From NCBI GenBank assembly GCA_903632075.3, contig CAHIKZ030005437.1, positions 2,445,001-2,509,000 on the forward strand: a DNA stretch of 64,000 bases, read 5' to 3'. Within the stretch, counting starts at the first letter, position 1, and every line of letters begins with the position of its first letter. The translations under genes were made by a program, and so were the position numbers. The DNA comes from Acanthosepion pharaonis (lineage: Eukaryota; Mollusca; Cephalopoda; Sepiida; Sepiidae). Positions 10,204 to 21,405 of the stretch are shown piece by piece. The notes beneath the pieces were generated by a model. The model was not told the origin of the DNA. It saw only the letters and a list, made by a program, of their open reading frames with translations, and searched no databases.

Positions 10204-10690
10204 TCCTTGGATTTCTGTTGTATACACATTTCCTTCCGGCTTCCAACCAGGCAACTAAGCTGTATAAATGGTTTCATCACATCTTCCACTGATCATTTTT
10301 TTGTAAAAAAATAAAAAAAACAATAACAACAATTACAAAAACGAAGATCGCACTCATTTTAGATAGATTAAGCTTTTCATAATGTGTGAGCTGTACTTGT
10401 GAGTACAATTTTCGGTATTTGTTAAAGGAATGGGCTACCAGGTATCCCTTCAATGAGTCTATCAAACTCTTTTACAATCAATCCGAGGGTCGCAACTACA
10501 ACTGGTATTATTGGTGACCTCATATGCAACATTTCTGAGATTTCCACTTCAAGGCCCTTGTATTTTGATAGTTTTCTTTAAAGATTTTTAAAGATACATT
10601 ACAGTCTGAAGGGACTGAAAGGTCAATAAGTAAGCACATTCTGTTCTTGTGTCCTTTGATCACGGTGTCTGATTATTATTATTATTGTTG
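10158..10690 (-). pseudogene. 3' end of an (AAT)-tailed LINE
   Basis: Minus-strand text from about 10680 downward reads KNRMCLLIDLSVPSDCNVSLK, then EVEISEMLHMRSPIIPVVV, then the closing segment KIVLTSTAHIMKSL near 10400. This is the C-terminus of a LINE polyprotein whose usual ending is LL-DMS-PSD ... PVVVGALG ... QKIVL-GTAHILRK. The 3' untranslated part shares GATCAGTGGAAGATG-like and CAACAGAAATCCAAGG-like segments with the plus-strand copy at 24763-25191. It ends in an (AAT)n tail at 10203-10159. No intact frame remains. Confidence 0.75.
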
Positions 10691-12119
10691 TTGTTACTAT
10701 TATTATTTGACGTGAATATTAAATATCTTTCAAATACCATCGCCCTTGGCGAAAGAAGATAATAATATCTTCAAGTATATTGATTCTTACCTTTTATTTT
10801 ATGCATATATATATATCAGGATGGAATAAATTTACTTGCACATCATTGGCGACAGTGTGTCGATTCTAATAAGGTTTACTTAGACTTATACAGCTGCGTC
10901 TGAGTCAAGTTATGACATTTTAAAATTTACAGTTCAAATCGGTTATTTATTTTGGTGCATCTCTGTAGCACAGATGTATCATTGAGTAAATGAATGATCT
11001 TGTCACAGAACTCGAATCTCAATCATATTTAGGATCGAATGTTGATGGAGAAGACTGGAGTCAAACGCCATTAATGTACACTTTCAAATCTGTAATTGAA
11101 CTGTCACTTGCTCAGTTCAAATAATTGATTCAAAGATAACAAAGACAAGAGGTGAAAGATAAAAATGCTGTTGATGATAATGATATATTACACAGAATTA
11201 TGATATTGACATTTATATCTATGAGGTTTTGACAATTTTCCAACGCAAGTGTTCGAAGCAGTAAACTCAGACCGTCGTTAAATTTTATTTAGTTTTTTTT
11301 TTTAATGACTGGCGAGGTTTAAAGGGAATACATATCAAAATCCATGGCTCCTTCTTTAAACAGAATTTAAAATGTAATAAGAAATGGCTTTGGTTTTTAT
11401 TCCTTCTTTGACCACTATGGTCGTAAGAGATTCTGATTGGCCTTAGGTAACTGCATGTGAACCCAGTCAATATTTGAGAGCTTGATACAGTTCGATGATA
11501 ATTGTACACTGAGGTGTAAAAGTCATAGGATGGCCGTATGTAGAGTTAATGTTAGGTGGCTCCACCGTACATAGGCCTCATGATCAGGCTTATAGCACTT
11601 GTGTTGTGTCGTCTAATAAGTCACTGTGATTAAGGGCTAGGTTGCACATGACAAGGGGATGGGAATTATCGAAGATGAAAGTGTGTGTTAAATTGTTGAG
11701 ATATTTAATTTCTGAAATCTTGGTGACATTTGACATCCATTGATCTGCGGTATAATCTGTAAACTGAAAATACCTGACGGAAGGCGTTTCAGCCCAGAAT
11801 ATTTCTCGACTTTTATGATAGAGGTATTTGGATAGTATTGACTGAAAAAGAAGAGAATAATGTATAAATTTATGACAAATACCGATTTGGGGTAAAAAAA
11901 CAAGAAAGGAGCATTGAAAAAGCTTAAACTCCGTGTAGAACGTGGGAGGTCATGACTCTCCACAACTTCTTTTCAGTTGTAACTCGAAGCAATATTTTTC
12001 CCTTACTATGATTCTCAGTACCTTTTCTGTCATTGATTTACACAGACTTGTTAGGGAGTCTTCAAAATTACTGTTGAGGGATCCACCCCTTTTTACACAA
12101 ATGGACTCACCCAGTATAT
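10691..12119. other. Unassigned spacer
   Basis: Contains a short (ATT)/(TTG) tract at about 10674-10708 and A/T homopolymers. The minus-strand frame at 11688-11963 and the plus-strand frame at 11942-12208 show no known domain. Confidence 0.5.
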
Positions 12120-12456
12120 ACATATACTACGGCTACGTGAAGACCCGAGAGAGCAAGACCGAAGAGTCAAGTCTAGTCCAGAGTGACAGAGGAAAAGGTT
12201 GTAGGTAACCGGAAGAGTGAGGGTGAGGTAACAGCGTTGTGGGAGTCACGGTGAGCGAGCACGTAGACTCAGTAAGAAATCATACAGCGATACTTCAATA
12301 CCAAAGACTGTATATATATTTTGCTACTAACCCGTATTCCTGGAACTACTAACCTGCTTTACCAGTTTGTATTATTACGTTAATACATTATTTTTATATA
12401 TTCATTCCTGGCGTTTGTTATTTATTGGTACCGGATTTCAACCCGGAATCCACAAC
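12120..12456 (+). repeat. Possible LTR fragment with tRNA-primer-binding-like site
   Basis: A purine-rich leader-like segment (ACCCGAGAGAGCAAGACC, GTCTAGTCCAGAGTGACAG) is followed by AT-rich U5-like sequence. Then comes TGGTACCGGATTTCAACCC at 12426-12444. Its reverse complement ends in ACCA and contains a T-arm-like GGGTTGAAATCC, as expected of a primer-binding site for a tRNA 3' end. No gag or pol follows, and the LTR start and target duplication were not found. Confidence 0.35.
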
Positions 12457-12549
12457 AATTACAAAATTAATTTATAAAATTAAATAAAAATATGACAGAG
12501 AATAAATAAAACCCAAACATTAGCAACAGTAGCCAGCCGGCGAAATCAA

Positions 12550-12552
<3 letters not shown>

Positions 12553-12614
<62 letters not shown>

Positions 12615-12616
12615 CC

Positions 12617-12648
<32 letters not shown>

Positions 12649-12670
12649 CTTCTTCTTCTTCTTCTTCTTC

Positions 12671-12706
<36 letters not shown>
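12553..12706. repeat. Compound microsatellite (TA)n-(TTG)n-(TTC)n-(ATT)n
   Basis: (TA)n at 12553-12612, (TTG)n at about 12618-12648, (TTC)n to 12671, (ATT)n to 12706. Four motifs abut without unique sequence between the trinucleotide tracts. Confidence 0.95.
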
Positions 12707-12708
<2 letters not shown>

Positions 12709-12744
12709 AAAGTCTTAGTACTTTAATTCGTACACGGGTTTGTG

Positions 12745-12965
12745 TTGATATTCCTATTATGTTATATTCTGAAACAGTGAAATTAATATGAATTTGCCTC
12801 GGACGAGAAGTCCCACTAAAGAGACGTCTAAGCCGGTCGATATTAACTTTCACTGTAAAATAAAGTAATAAGGATATCAAAACAAACAAATGTCCCATTA
12901 AAAATAACCTTTATAGTATTAAACAATAATGTCGGATTAAAAAATCCATCATATAACACCAGTGG
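12745..12965 (-). repeat. Dispersed repeat R1, minus-strand copy
   Basis: Shared with 53820-54140 in the opposite orientation: AATGGGACATTTGTTTG (minus strand), TTTACAGTGAAAGTTAAT-like, GGGACTTCTCGTCCGAGG versus its complement-like AAGTCCTACTAAAG, and GGATTTTTTAATCCGACATT. CAGTGAAATTAATATGAATT and a complementary ATATTAACTTTCACTG flank the middle, giving a fold-back of about 90 bases. No coding content. Class unknown. Confidence 0.6.
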
Positions 12966-13879
12966 CTGAGGCAGTATCTTTGGTCACAAAGCCATTTTAT
13001 AGTACATTGAGATCGTATTGTGGTCATGGTAACTAATTTACAATACAACTTCTCTCCGACCCACGGTTGCTAGGGTCTTAACGCTTTTGGTCGTAACTTC
13101 TGGGTGGTTGGGTCGCTACTTCCACTTTCTTGCTGATAGTCGATTCAGCAATCTTCTATTGGTCTTCCCCAGTTCACATTGTGTTGCTTAGATCCTGGAA
13201 AAGATGTATCCGACAATCTGCCGGACATCTGGAACAAGACGAAATCAACTGTACTCGTCAGATTACAGAAGTATTATAAATAACTTCAGCCAAGTCGACG
13301 CTCTTCTTATAAACAATAGCAAGTTGGTTTAATTTGATGTCAGCAATATTCACTACTGTTGGTTCTGCGAGCATAAATATTAGTTACAACAATATGGGAT
13401 CAGTGGTTCAGTTAATCTCTTTCTACTTTTGCCTGACAAAGTAATTATTGTTGAGGAACGCAACGATTCGGGAGTCTAACTGTCCATTTCTATTGGCATT
13501 TTTTTTCTGGCAACTCTTCAGACGACAGACGACGATGGTTGACGTCTCTCTTGGCGACTGGCCCCGATTTGCTTCAACAAGCCTGAAGGCTTCACGCACA
13601 TGAATAAATTGGATTCATGCCAAATCCTACAAGCTATAATTCAGCCCAAATGGTCAATTCTGACCACGTGATACCCGAGAGGCGATTTTACTCGCACCTG
13701 CGACCTCTCAATTTAGGCACCCACGCAGTTTGACGATTTCCCTATTTCTTCATACACGCATTAACCGTGTTCCGTGATATCAACGACGTCCTAACTGATG
13801 ATTTTCAACATTTAACCCTGTCAACCGCGTAGTTTTATCTGCTTCCAAAAGCAGAAATATTTTCAGTTCTCACATAGTT

Positions 13880-13880
<1 letters not shown>
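12966..13880. other. GC-richer unassigned block
   Basis: From about 13020 to 13850 the sequence is visibly GC-richer than its surroundings, as is usual for retroelement-derived sequence in this window. I could not align any frame to a known domain. An E-box CACGTG lies at about 13666-13671. Confidence 0.5.

Positions 13881-13882
<2 letters not shown>

Positions 13883-13935
<53 letters not shown>
13883..13935. repeat. (AT)n microsatellite
   Basis: About 26 units. The following 13936-14615 is AT-rich spacer without a recognised feature. Confidence 0.95.
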
Positions 13936-13938
<3 letters not shown>

Positions 13939-14611
13939 ATAAATTTCTTTCAGATTCTTTGAACTTCGGATCCTCATTACAAATATTTTCTTAGATCAAG
14001 CTGTGATTGTAGTTCTAAATACAGACATATTTTCAAACTGATTCATAGTTATGAATAAAAAATAATTTCTCCAATTTTTAAATATATTTAAATGTTTTAA
14101 TATTTTTACAAATGTGTTTAATGTTTTTGGTCCCAGGTTCCTTACGGCACTGCTATGGAAGAAAAGGTTTATACGCAAAATAAAAGTTAGCTTTATGCAA
14201 ATTGACTTTTCGGAAGTTTAGACTAAGATACCGAAAAGAAAAATGAAATTAAGTATGTGGAATTATTATTTGTGAAATAGTAATTTTTAGACATAAAACC
14301 TGTTCCCACTGCAAAAAGCAAAGAAGTGTGAGCAAAGCAAGTATTTGGCAAAGACTCAATCCATTCTAAGTGTATTAATAAGTGATTGATGATCGCTTGC
14401 CTACATTTAAGTTCTACGTTTTAATAAATATTTTGCATTAATTGACAGTACAGTTTCGAAATATAACTCAACTGACGAGAAGGAAGACCTCTTAGTCGGT
14501 GGTTGAAATTCGCTATTCCATCGATATCAGTGTCGACCCCGAGAGATGGATACACGATTGAACCAACTCGCCTGAAATGTACACGAACAGAAAGATATAT
14601 AAACACCCACC

Positions 14612-14615
<4 letters not shown>

Positions 14616-14662
<47 letters not shown>
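14616..14662. repeat. (GA)n microsatellite
   Basis: About 23 GA units. The Arg-Glu repeat peptide read through it is not a gene. Confidence 0.95.
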
Positions 14663-14665
<3 letters not shown>

Positions 14666-17496
14666 TTTTATATCACACAAGAGAATATAGGGTCCATGTT
14701 CAGAGGATAATCCTCAGTTACACACGCACCCACAGGTCAACTGTAATTGACAAAATCCGGTGTTAAATAAAATGCAATGTGACGCATGAGAGATTAAATC
14801 TCGTGTTCTCATTAGCCATGAAAACGGGAATATTACATTGTGTAGTAGTCTAAACAATAATGCCACAATCAGCAAATTTAAGTAAAACAGATAATAACTG
14901 TTTACATTATTATAAACCGAACTAAAACATTGCTCTATAATTGAATTGTTTCAACCGAGTGAAAAATTGTATTGCCGATATTCAAATTGTTCTAAAAGCT
15001 GCTTTATCCTGATATACAACAAACTATTTTATCGTCTAAAATCGGAGTATATTTCATTTGGGAAATTATATTATATATATTATATGAATTATATTGGTCC
15101 TCTTGTATTTTTCCTTTCTTCAGTTTTTCATATTACCCACAAAAGCCAAAGTAATTTGCAAAACCACAGTTATTCTCGCTCATAAACGTTCTACCGTCAA
15201 TTATATATTGCGCCGTTTGCTAATTCCAGACACACACAAAATAGAAAAATAAATAGCAAAAGCAAGAAAAGGTAAGTGATGATAAATTAGATACAGAACG
15301 GGTGAATATAATTTACATATACTAACCTCCTGCTGAAGATATTTTAACAACTGAAGTATTTCTCCTTTGGATCTTCAAATCATTTATATGAACTGAATCA
15401 GCCTGTGTTTGGAAAACCGAATTTATTATAAAACATTTGAAAAGGAAACATTAATTCTACAATAAAGCAAAAAAAAAAAAAAAAAATGTAAGTAATTTTT
15501 AAATAAAATATTTTCATTGATTTTTAATGAAAATACAAAAACAAAACTAAGTATAATTCCTGACTATTATTTGTATTTTATTTCGAAACAATTTTTCTTT
15601 CATGATTAAGGTTCGTTACGCCCTAAACAAAGTAAGATTTATAGGTAACACCTTGAAGCATAAGCACATTCAAATTATTTTTCATGTTAATATATTACAG
15701 ACAATGCCATGAAAACTTTTAATTTAAAATGTCCTCTTAAATAAAAGCTTTCTTTTTATGAAGCCAATTACAAGATTTTTTTCAAGCCTACTTAATCCTA
15801 TTTTTTGTTCTCAGTAAAATTAATTGAGTCCTGCTTTAAGTCAGGATGGTGAAGACAATTGATTAACAAGAAAAGAAAACATTAAAAAACAATAGGGTAT
15901 GTCATCGACCGCGCAAATGCAACTTTAACTAAGTAGTACACTTTCATCATATTATCCTGCTGTGCGTTATATGTGCGTTTCTGTGTTACAGGGCTTATAT
16001 CTTATGCTTAGGGGAGTTGAGTAATTTAACATATTGTTTCCTGGTTTCTACCTGTTCTCAGAGATCGATAGGCATCGATTTTTGTCCACTAATTATGGGA
16101 CATCCTCGTCAAAATATTGTCTATGGTCACGTACTGAGTACTAGTTAGTAAATTTGAAAATGGGTAAGACACACCCAGGGCAAATAGATAAATTGTCGCT
16201 ACGATGCTGTCGACAATTGCTACTTTATCTATTCACCAGAAGGAAAGGTCGGAGAAAAATGTGGGAGCCGACAATGACAAATTTGGTAGCTTCGGCTTTC
16301 GTGTAAGTGAATATTTATAAACACGTACACACACTGAACACTTTCAATGAGAAAATAAATCAAAAGCGAGTCGACAAAATCAGAAGCCAAGTCAGAAGCT
16401 GCAACTCAATTTCGAGCCATGCCACCGCTTGATCCATCCTCAGATATGGGTAGCGTAGACGTGGATTTTAAGACCACTAGTGTTTTATATTCTCTTGCGC
16501 AGATGTGGCAACATTGGGCGTTTTTGCAGTAGTTTTATAACACACACACGCATAGGTATGCACGCATGTACACATGCTTGTGTACACATACAAACACACA
16601 CACACACACACACACTCTGTCACTCACACACACATATATCCTGTAAGAACTTCTAATATTCTTAGAGATAGGTGGAAATTATGTTTAGAAGAAAAAAGTA
16701 AGATAATAAAATACAATAATCAAAGCAACTATTGAATCAGAGGAATGAGTGTTAAAATGTCGACATAAAAACAAATTCAAATTTCCAAAATATATTTTTA
16801 TCTTAATTAGCTACCATATTTTCATAATATAGTTTTACTTTATCAGTCAAACTCACTCCCTTCTAACTCTTCAAAAACCGAGAGAAAAAACAAATACTAA
16901 TTCTAATTTCCATATTGGTTCCTCCTTCTCTAAAACCTTTTTATACTATATTACTTATAATTTATAAACTTTATCCTACTTGAATATCTCCCTAACTCTC
17001 TTTCCGTTAATCTTTTAGATCCTTTTATGTATATATTTTAAATTTATTTTTGAATTCATTTTTTTTAAATATTTCTCCCTAATTTTAAGTTAAAAATTCA
17101 TTTTTTTTCATATGACCTCAAATTGGTGTCATAAGGTTAATATTGCATTTAAAAAAAAAAAAAAAAATTCTTCCTTTTAAGACAGATATTTTCTACACTC
17201 CGCTGATCCCTGACTGGTGCCTTTTGCCTGACTGAAACATTGAAATGTATAAACTCTATATTAGATGTTTTCGGCAGTTTGGATTTAGGTTGATTTGTTA
17301 GCTTTTACAGTTAAATTCTACTTCCTGTTTCATCTAACTTTATATATGTGAACTTGTTCCAAACCAGGTTTGATAAAACAAACTACGGATATTACTATCT
17401 GCCGAAATAAGCTATTCCCCATATGAGGAACAATTTTAATATTTTATATTACTAGGATCCACTTGGATTACATACCAAAAAAATTATTAACATTAC
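14663..17496. other. Long AT-rich spacer, mostly unassigned
   Basis: Contains a poly(A) tract at about 15470-15486, a (CA)n tract at about 16592-16614 and a poly(A) tract at about 17150-17167. At about 16185-16230, ATAAATTGTCG and its complement CGACAATT form a small inverted pair. No coding or TE motif was recognised. Confidence 0.5.

Positions 17497-17560
<64 letters not shown>
17497..17560. repeat. (TA)n microsatellite
   Basis: Nearly pure TA with one AAATA interruption near 17508. Confidence 0.95.
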
Positions 17561-17562
<2 letters not shown>

Positions 17563-17599
17563 TACAAGATTGGTGTATATGGAATAAATTCCAGTAACC

Positions 17600-17912
17600 A
17601 AAAAAGGCTATTCTTAAAAGAGTGCTCAATACAGAGTAGAGCAAATATAATTTATTCGGACATTATAACATAAATATGTTATAAAATCACTACAAAAATA
17701 CCCATTTTCTTTCAAAACTTCTTGTGTCTTATCCAGTGATGGTGTTGAATACTTAGATTCTATTTTTGTAGTGATTATATATATATATATATATATATAT
17801 AAGTTCCAATTTTACCATAGTAACGATTTCTCCTTAATTTTATTGTTGTTTTGTTGGTGTTCATCTTGAACAGAATAAAAATTTGAATATCCAACTCATT
17901 TTCATACATTCC

Positions 17913-17985
<73 letters not shown>

Positions 17986-17990
17986 TTGTG
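17600..17990. repeat. Fold-back-like block, inverted repeat and (TA)n/(TG)n arrays
   Basis: AAAAGAGTGCTCAATACAG at about 17616-17634 resembles the trailing block of the fold-back family in reverse. ATCACTACAAAAATA near 17686 is matched by its reverse complement near 17760-17775. (TA)n occurs at 17776-17803 and 17915-17951, then (TG)n to about 17990. 17991-18389 shows no further feature. Confidence 0.6.
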
Positions 17991-18389
17991 TTTTAAAAAA
18001 TTAGGGGATCAGCCGATCACCGTACCTTGGTTTCAACCTTTCATTTCGATTCGTGTTAAATAAGTTCCTAACGTTTTATTATTGGAAAATAAATAAACGC
18101 ACAATGTGAAGGGCAACAGAAGGGAGAAAAGCAAGCGTATTTAAATTGTATCAGACTGGGGTTCGTACGAACTCAAAAGGAAGATTTAGTGTGTATGTAT
18201 CGTGTCATTATTTCTGATCCCCTCATTCAGAAGGTGTTTCTGGTCTGAAAATGTTATTATTGTTAATCTTTCTTACTAGCAAAGATTGCAGAAATCACAA
18301 TGATTGTTGTAAGATTTGGATTTTAAAAGAAATTCCCGGTTTACAATCGGATCTTTGTTATTTTTCTTTAATTTCGTTTTCTTTAATTT

Positions 18390-18845
18390 TCGTGAATTTA
18401 CTCTTAGAAACATTATTAAACAATGCACAACCCCCAGTCGACCAGAACAAGAAAATCAAGCTAATTTTCTATTATAAATAATTGAAAACAACTAAATCGT
18501 CAACAATAACAACTCCTCTGCAAGATCCAAATTACAGAGGACCAATAATATTTATGAATTTACATGCCGCTTAAGAAATTGCGTTCCTGATCAAAATAAA
18601 ATTCATGAAAAATTATGTTGGATATGCCACTAAATGCTTATCAAGAAGACTTACATTACATTTCGTAGATTATAACCTAATTAGTGCCCATTTAGACATA
18701 CGCAGAAACCTAACAAACTCCGTCCGTAACATACTTGTGGAACATACGACCATAATAGCCTCATCCACATGTAAAATAATGACTAAAAATAATGGAAGAA
18801 TACACACAATAATATCAATTATGAACACGGCCACAACGTGTTGAC
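18390..18845 (+). pseudogene. Penelope-like element fragment, GIY-YIG nuclease region
   Basis: NIYEFTCRLRNC starts at 18547 (GIY-like box) and, after a frame change near 18600, NYVGYATKCLSRRLTLH continues from about 18608 (YIG-like box and the arginine-rich helix). Then NSVRNILVEHTTIIA. These motifs match the C-terminal GIY-YIG endonuclease of Penelope-like retroelements, which normally follows the RT. Upstream, QPPVDQNKKIKLIFYYK at about 18430-18478 fits the linker that precedes it. The RT itself is not present. It ends with a stop at 18842-18844. The frame break makes it non-functional. Confidence 0.75.
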
Positions 18846-19112
18846 TGTTTGGGAAAAAAAAAACAAAAAAAAACATTGCTATTCCTTATAAATACATACG
18901 TTAAAACTCTTCATATTCCGTTAAAAACATGCTGGATAATTGCTAATAGAATAACCGAAAGCACACAAAAATATAAAATATTTGCACAGTTATTACATAT
19001 TTTATGTCCTTAAAAAAAATCATTGTATGAATGCATGAACTATTTTAATCGTAGTACCTTGTCAGCCGTCTTTAATAAAACATGTATGAAAGAGTGATTA
19101 CTGCAAAATTAA

Positions 19113-19271
19113 ATACACGCACACACACACACACACACATATATATATTCAAATTGCTGGGAGATTGCATTCAAGCATGAAACAGACTGTCGTAGTTCGG
19201 TGTTGACTTCAGTGTCCACATATATTTACATATGTTCTATCCCTGATATTGAGCATTTTACAAATAAATAC

Positions 19272-19349
<78 letters not shown>
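19113..19349. repeat. Fold-back family half-copy between (CA)n/(TA)n arrays
   Basis: (AC)n/(TA)n at about 19117-19148. Family sequence at 19150-19270: GATTGCATTCAAGCATGAAA, GGTGTTGACTTCAGTGTCC, then TGATATTGAGCATTTTACAA. (CA)n/(TA)n follows at 19272-19349. Only the right half of the palindrome is present. Confidence 0.8.
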
Positions 19350-19352
<3 letters not shown>

Positions 19353-19857
19353 TAATAATCAGGAGGTCAGTTAAAATATTCAACCATGTTTTCGACGCGC
19401 TTTAATTTCAAAATGACTACTTTAAACAAAAACCACAAAGAACGCTACATAATTATCTTTCCAGAAAGAACAGGCATATGATGATTGACAGACAGGACAT
19501 TGGGTGTAATGGGAAGGGAAGTGGAAAAGGAGGTGAAGGAAAGAATGGAAAGGGACAGGAATGCAAGTGTATTGTAAATGTATACAGTAAAAAGGGAAAT
19601 CAGATATGTAACTTAATTGTTATGGAGGATGGGGGGCGTGTGTAAAAGGTAACAATGTGGTTTTTTATTTCGGATTTTTTTAACCGGCTTCATATTCACT
19701 TAATAAAAATTGTTGGTAAGGGCTTAAAATTTCTGATTTTTGGTTTAAAAGAATTTTTGGTTTCGGGAATGTCATAATTGCTAATTTCTCATATTGGCAT
19801 GGTTTGCAAATGCTGGTATAATTGTTATATTTTTTAATATTGTCCCCCTTACGACCT
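19350..19857. other. Unassigned spacer
   Basis: A purine-rich tract (GGGAAGGGAAGTGGAAAAGG) lies near 19510-19560. No other feature. Confidence 0.5.
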
Positions 19858-20115
19858 GGTTCCTGTTATTTTTTCTTTTAAATTACATACGTGGCTGACA
19901 AATTTTGTGGAGTATCTAAGGTTTGTTAGCTTAAAAGCTGATGTGTGATTGTACCATCTGCGCTTGAAAGGGCCTTTCGTGCAGCCCGTATATGTTTTAA
20001 TTTGACCATTTATATTTGTTACTTCTGCTTTATAAATAATAGATTCCATTTTGCAAGCTCCATTTAATGGGCATCTAATTTTATTTCTACAGTTGCATAA
20101 ATTAATAGTATTATT
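19858..20115 (-). pseudogene. Penelope-like element fragment, second GIY-YIG lineage
   Basis: Minus strand: a cysteine-rich linker NLCNCRNKIRCPLNGACKM, then IIYKAEVTN (GIY-like position), KTYTGCTKGPFKRRWYNH (YIG-like position, here YTG), and STKFVSHVCNLKEK. This is the arrangement of Penelope-like elements whose usual text is CNCR-K--CPL-G-C ... YIG-TEG-FK-R--NH-SSF. About 90 residues are open, but the upstream RT and the downstream catalytic Glu/Asn region are missing. It is a different lineage from the copies at 18390 and 39990. Confidence 0.8.
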
Positions 20116-21065
20116 TTGTTGCATGTAGTTCTGCCAATCATGAGAGTGCAGCCACAGCAATGATAGCTTATAAAGCAAGTAACAATTTAAAACAGGATCC
20201 TTTTGCCGTATCAACAATTACTCCTCTGTTAGAAAAGTTTCAATCCTCAAAGACACTGCATGATATTCCTTCCAGTGGGAGTCATTCCTCAGAAATTGAG
20301 CGCACACCTCAAGTTAGGGACAGCCTGTCAATACTTTGATAAAAACTGCAACCTTGGTTATACAACAAAATGGAGGAACAATTGAAAAATTGTTGTAATT
20401 TCATACCCATTTGTTTCAAAATATATGTTGTTTTCACAAATGCTTACTTTGCATTATAATGGTTTTAAAACCTGAGTACATTTATTTTCACCCTAGATGA
20501 GACAATTTAAAAAAAAATTATTTTGACGTGTTTCGTCGATGAATCAGCTTCACCAAAGGTATTTTATTTAAACAGGATCTACATTGTCAAAACAAAACGT
20601 AATTCATGTTAACCATATGAACGCTTAATTCTTATTTAAATCTATCCTTTTAGAAAGTAGTTTTAACTAATATCAACTCAATTTTATTTATTTATTTTAA
20701 AGTTTATATATTTCCCATTGTTTCAGGACTATTTTAATAAGAACAGGTGATAGGTTGAAATAAACCGGTTGCGTCTTAATCATAAAGAATTCGGAGATCA
20801 AGACATTCGCAATGCAACTTTATAAATAAGTAAATTATAATTATTTATTTTATATTAAAAAATAGAAATGCAGTGAGTGTGTTGTTTAATTTTAAGTCCT
20901 TTTCATGTTTGTATGTTTACATAATGTCCTTACATTTTATGTTGTTTCACCGATGTATATTGCGGAGCATTATATACATTCTATTTGGCGAACTGTTCTG
21001 TTGTTAATTACGGCATTTTTTCTTTAGATTTTTTAAATTTTTAACTGCTTTTGAACTGTTTGTGA
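20116..21065. other. Unassigned AT-rich spacer
   Basis: Near 20530-20570, on the minus strand, GAAGCTGATTCATCGACGAA resembles the structured motif found in the Penelope-like and SINE 3' regions. Nothing else assignable. Confidence 0.45.
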
Positions 21066-21405
21066 TATACCGGATGCCCAGTAAAAACCGGAAAATTTAT
21101 TATCACTTTTATCTTTCAGGAATAACTGAATACGAATGACCTTGAATAATCATTCGACTCTCACGTAATTAGTTAACTCTGATTGGTTTATTTATGGTTG
21201 ATTAATTCATGCTCGATCTTGTGACCCTTTTGAGAGTCAAGTTACCGTACTTTTCAAAGAACTTCCGACGTGAGAATACCCACGAAATGTGCAGAAATTG
21301 TTGTTGAATTTTTCAGTCACATCAGTCGTCACCAGTTTTCAACAGTTGTCTCACGCCTTTCTGAATTTACCGCTGTTTTACTGGACACCTTGGACACCCT
21401 GTATA
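21066..21405. mobile_element. MITE-like element with 19-30 bp terminal inverted repeats
   Basis: The left end TACCGGATGCCCAGTAAAA at 21068-21086 is matched at the right end (reverse complement) by TACAGGGTGTCC followed, after a 9-base insertion, by AGTAAAACAGCGG. TA dinucleotides lie at both edges. About 340 bp with no coding content. This suits a non-autonomous Tc1/mariner-type element; class is inferred from the TA flanks and the GGGTGTCC end. Confidence 0.6.

Noticed and set aside
10045..10258. Poly-asparagine or poly-leucine protein
   Set aside because: The run is the (AAT)n tail of a LINE.
18251..18481. Small membrane protein (LLLLIFLTS..., SLISFSLIFVNLLLE)
   Set aside because: Hydrophobicity comes from AT-rich sequence, and its end is the linker of the Penelope-like fragment.
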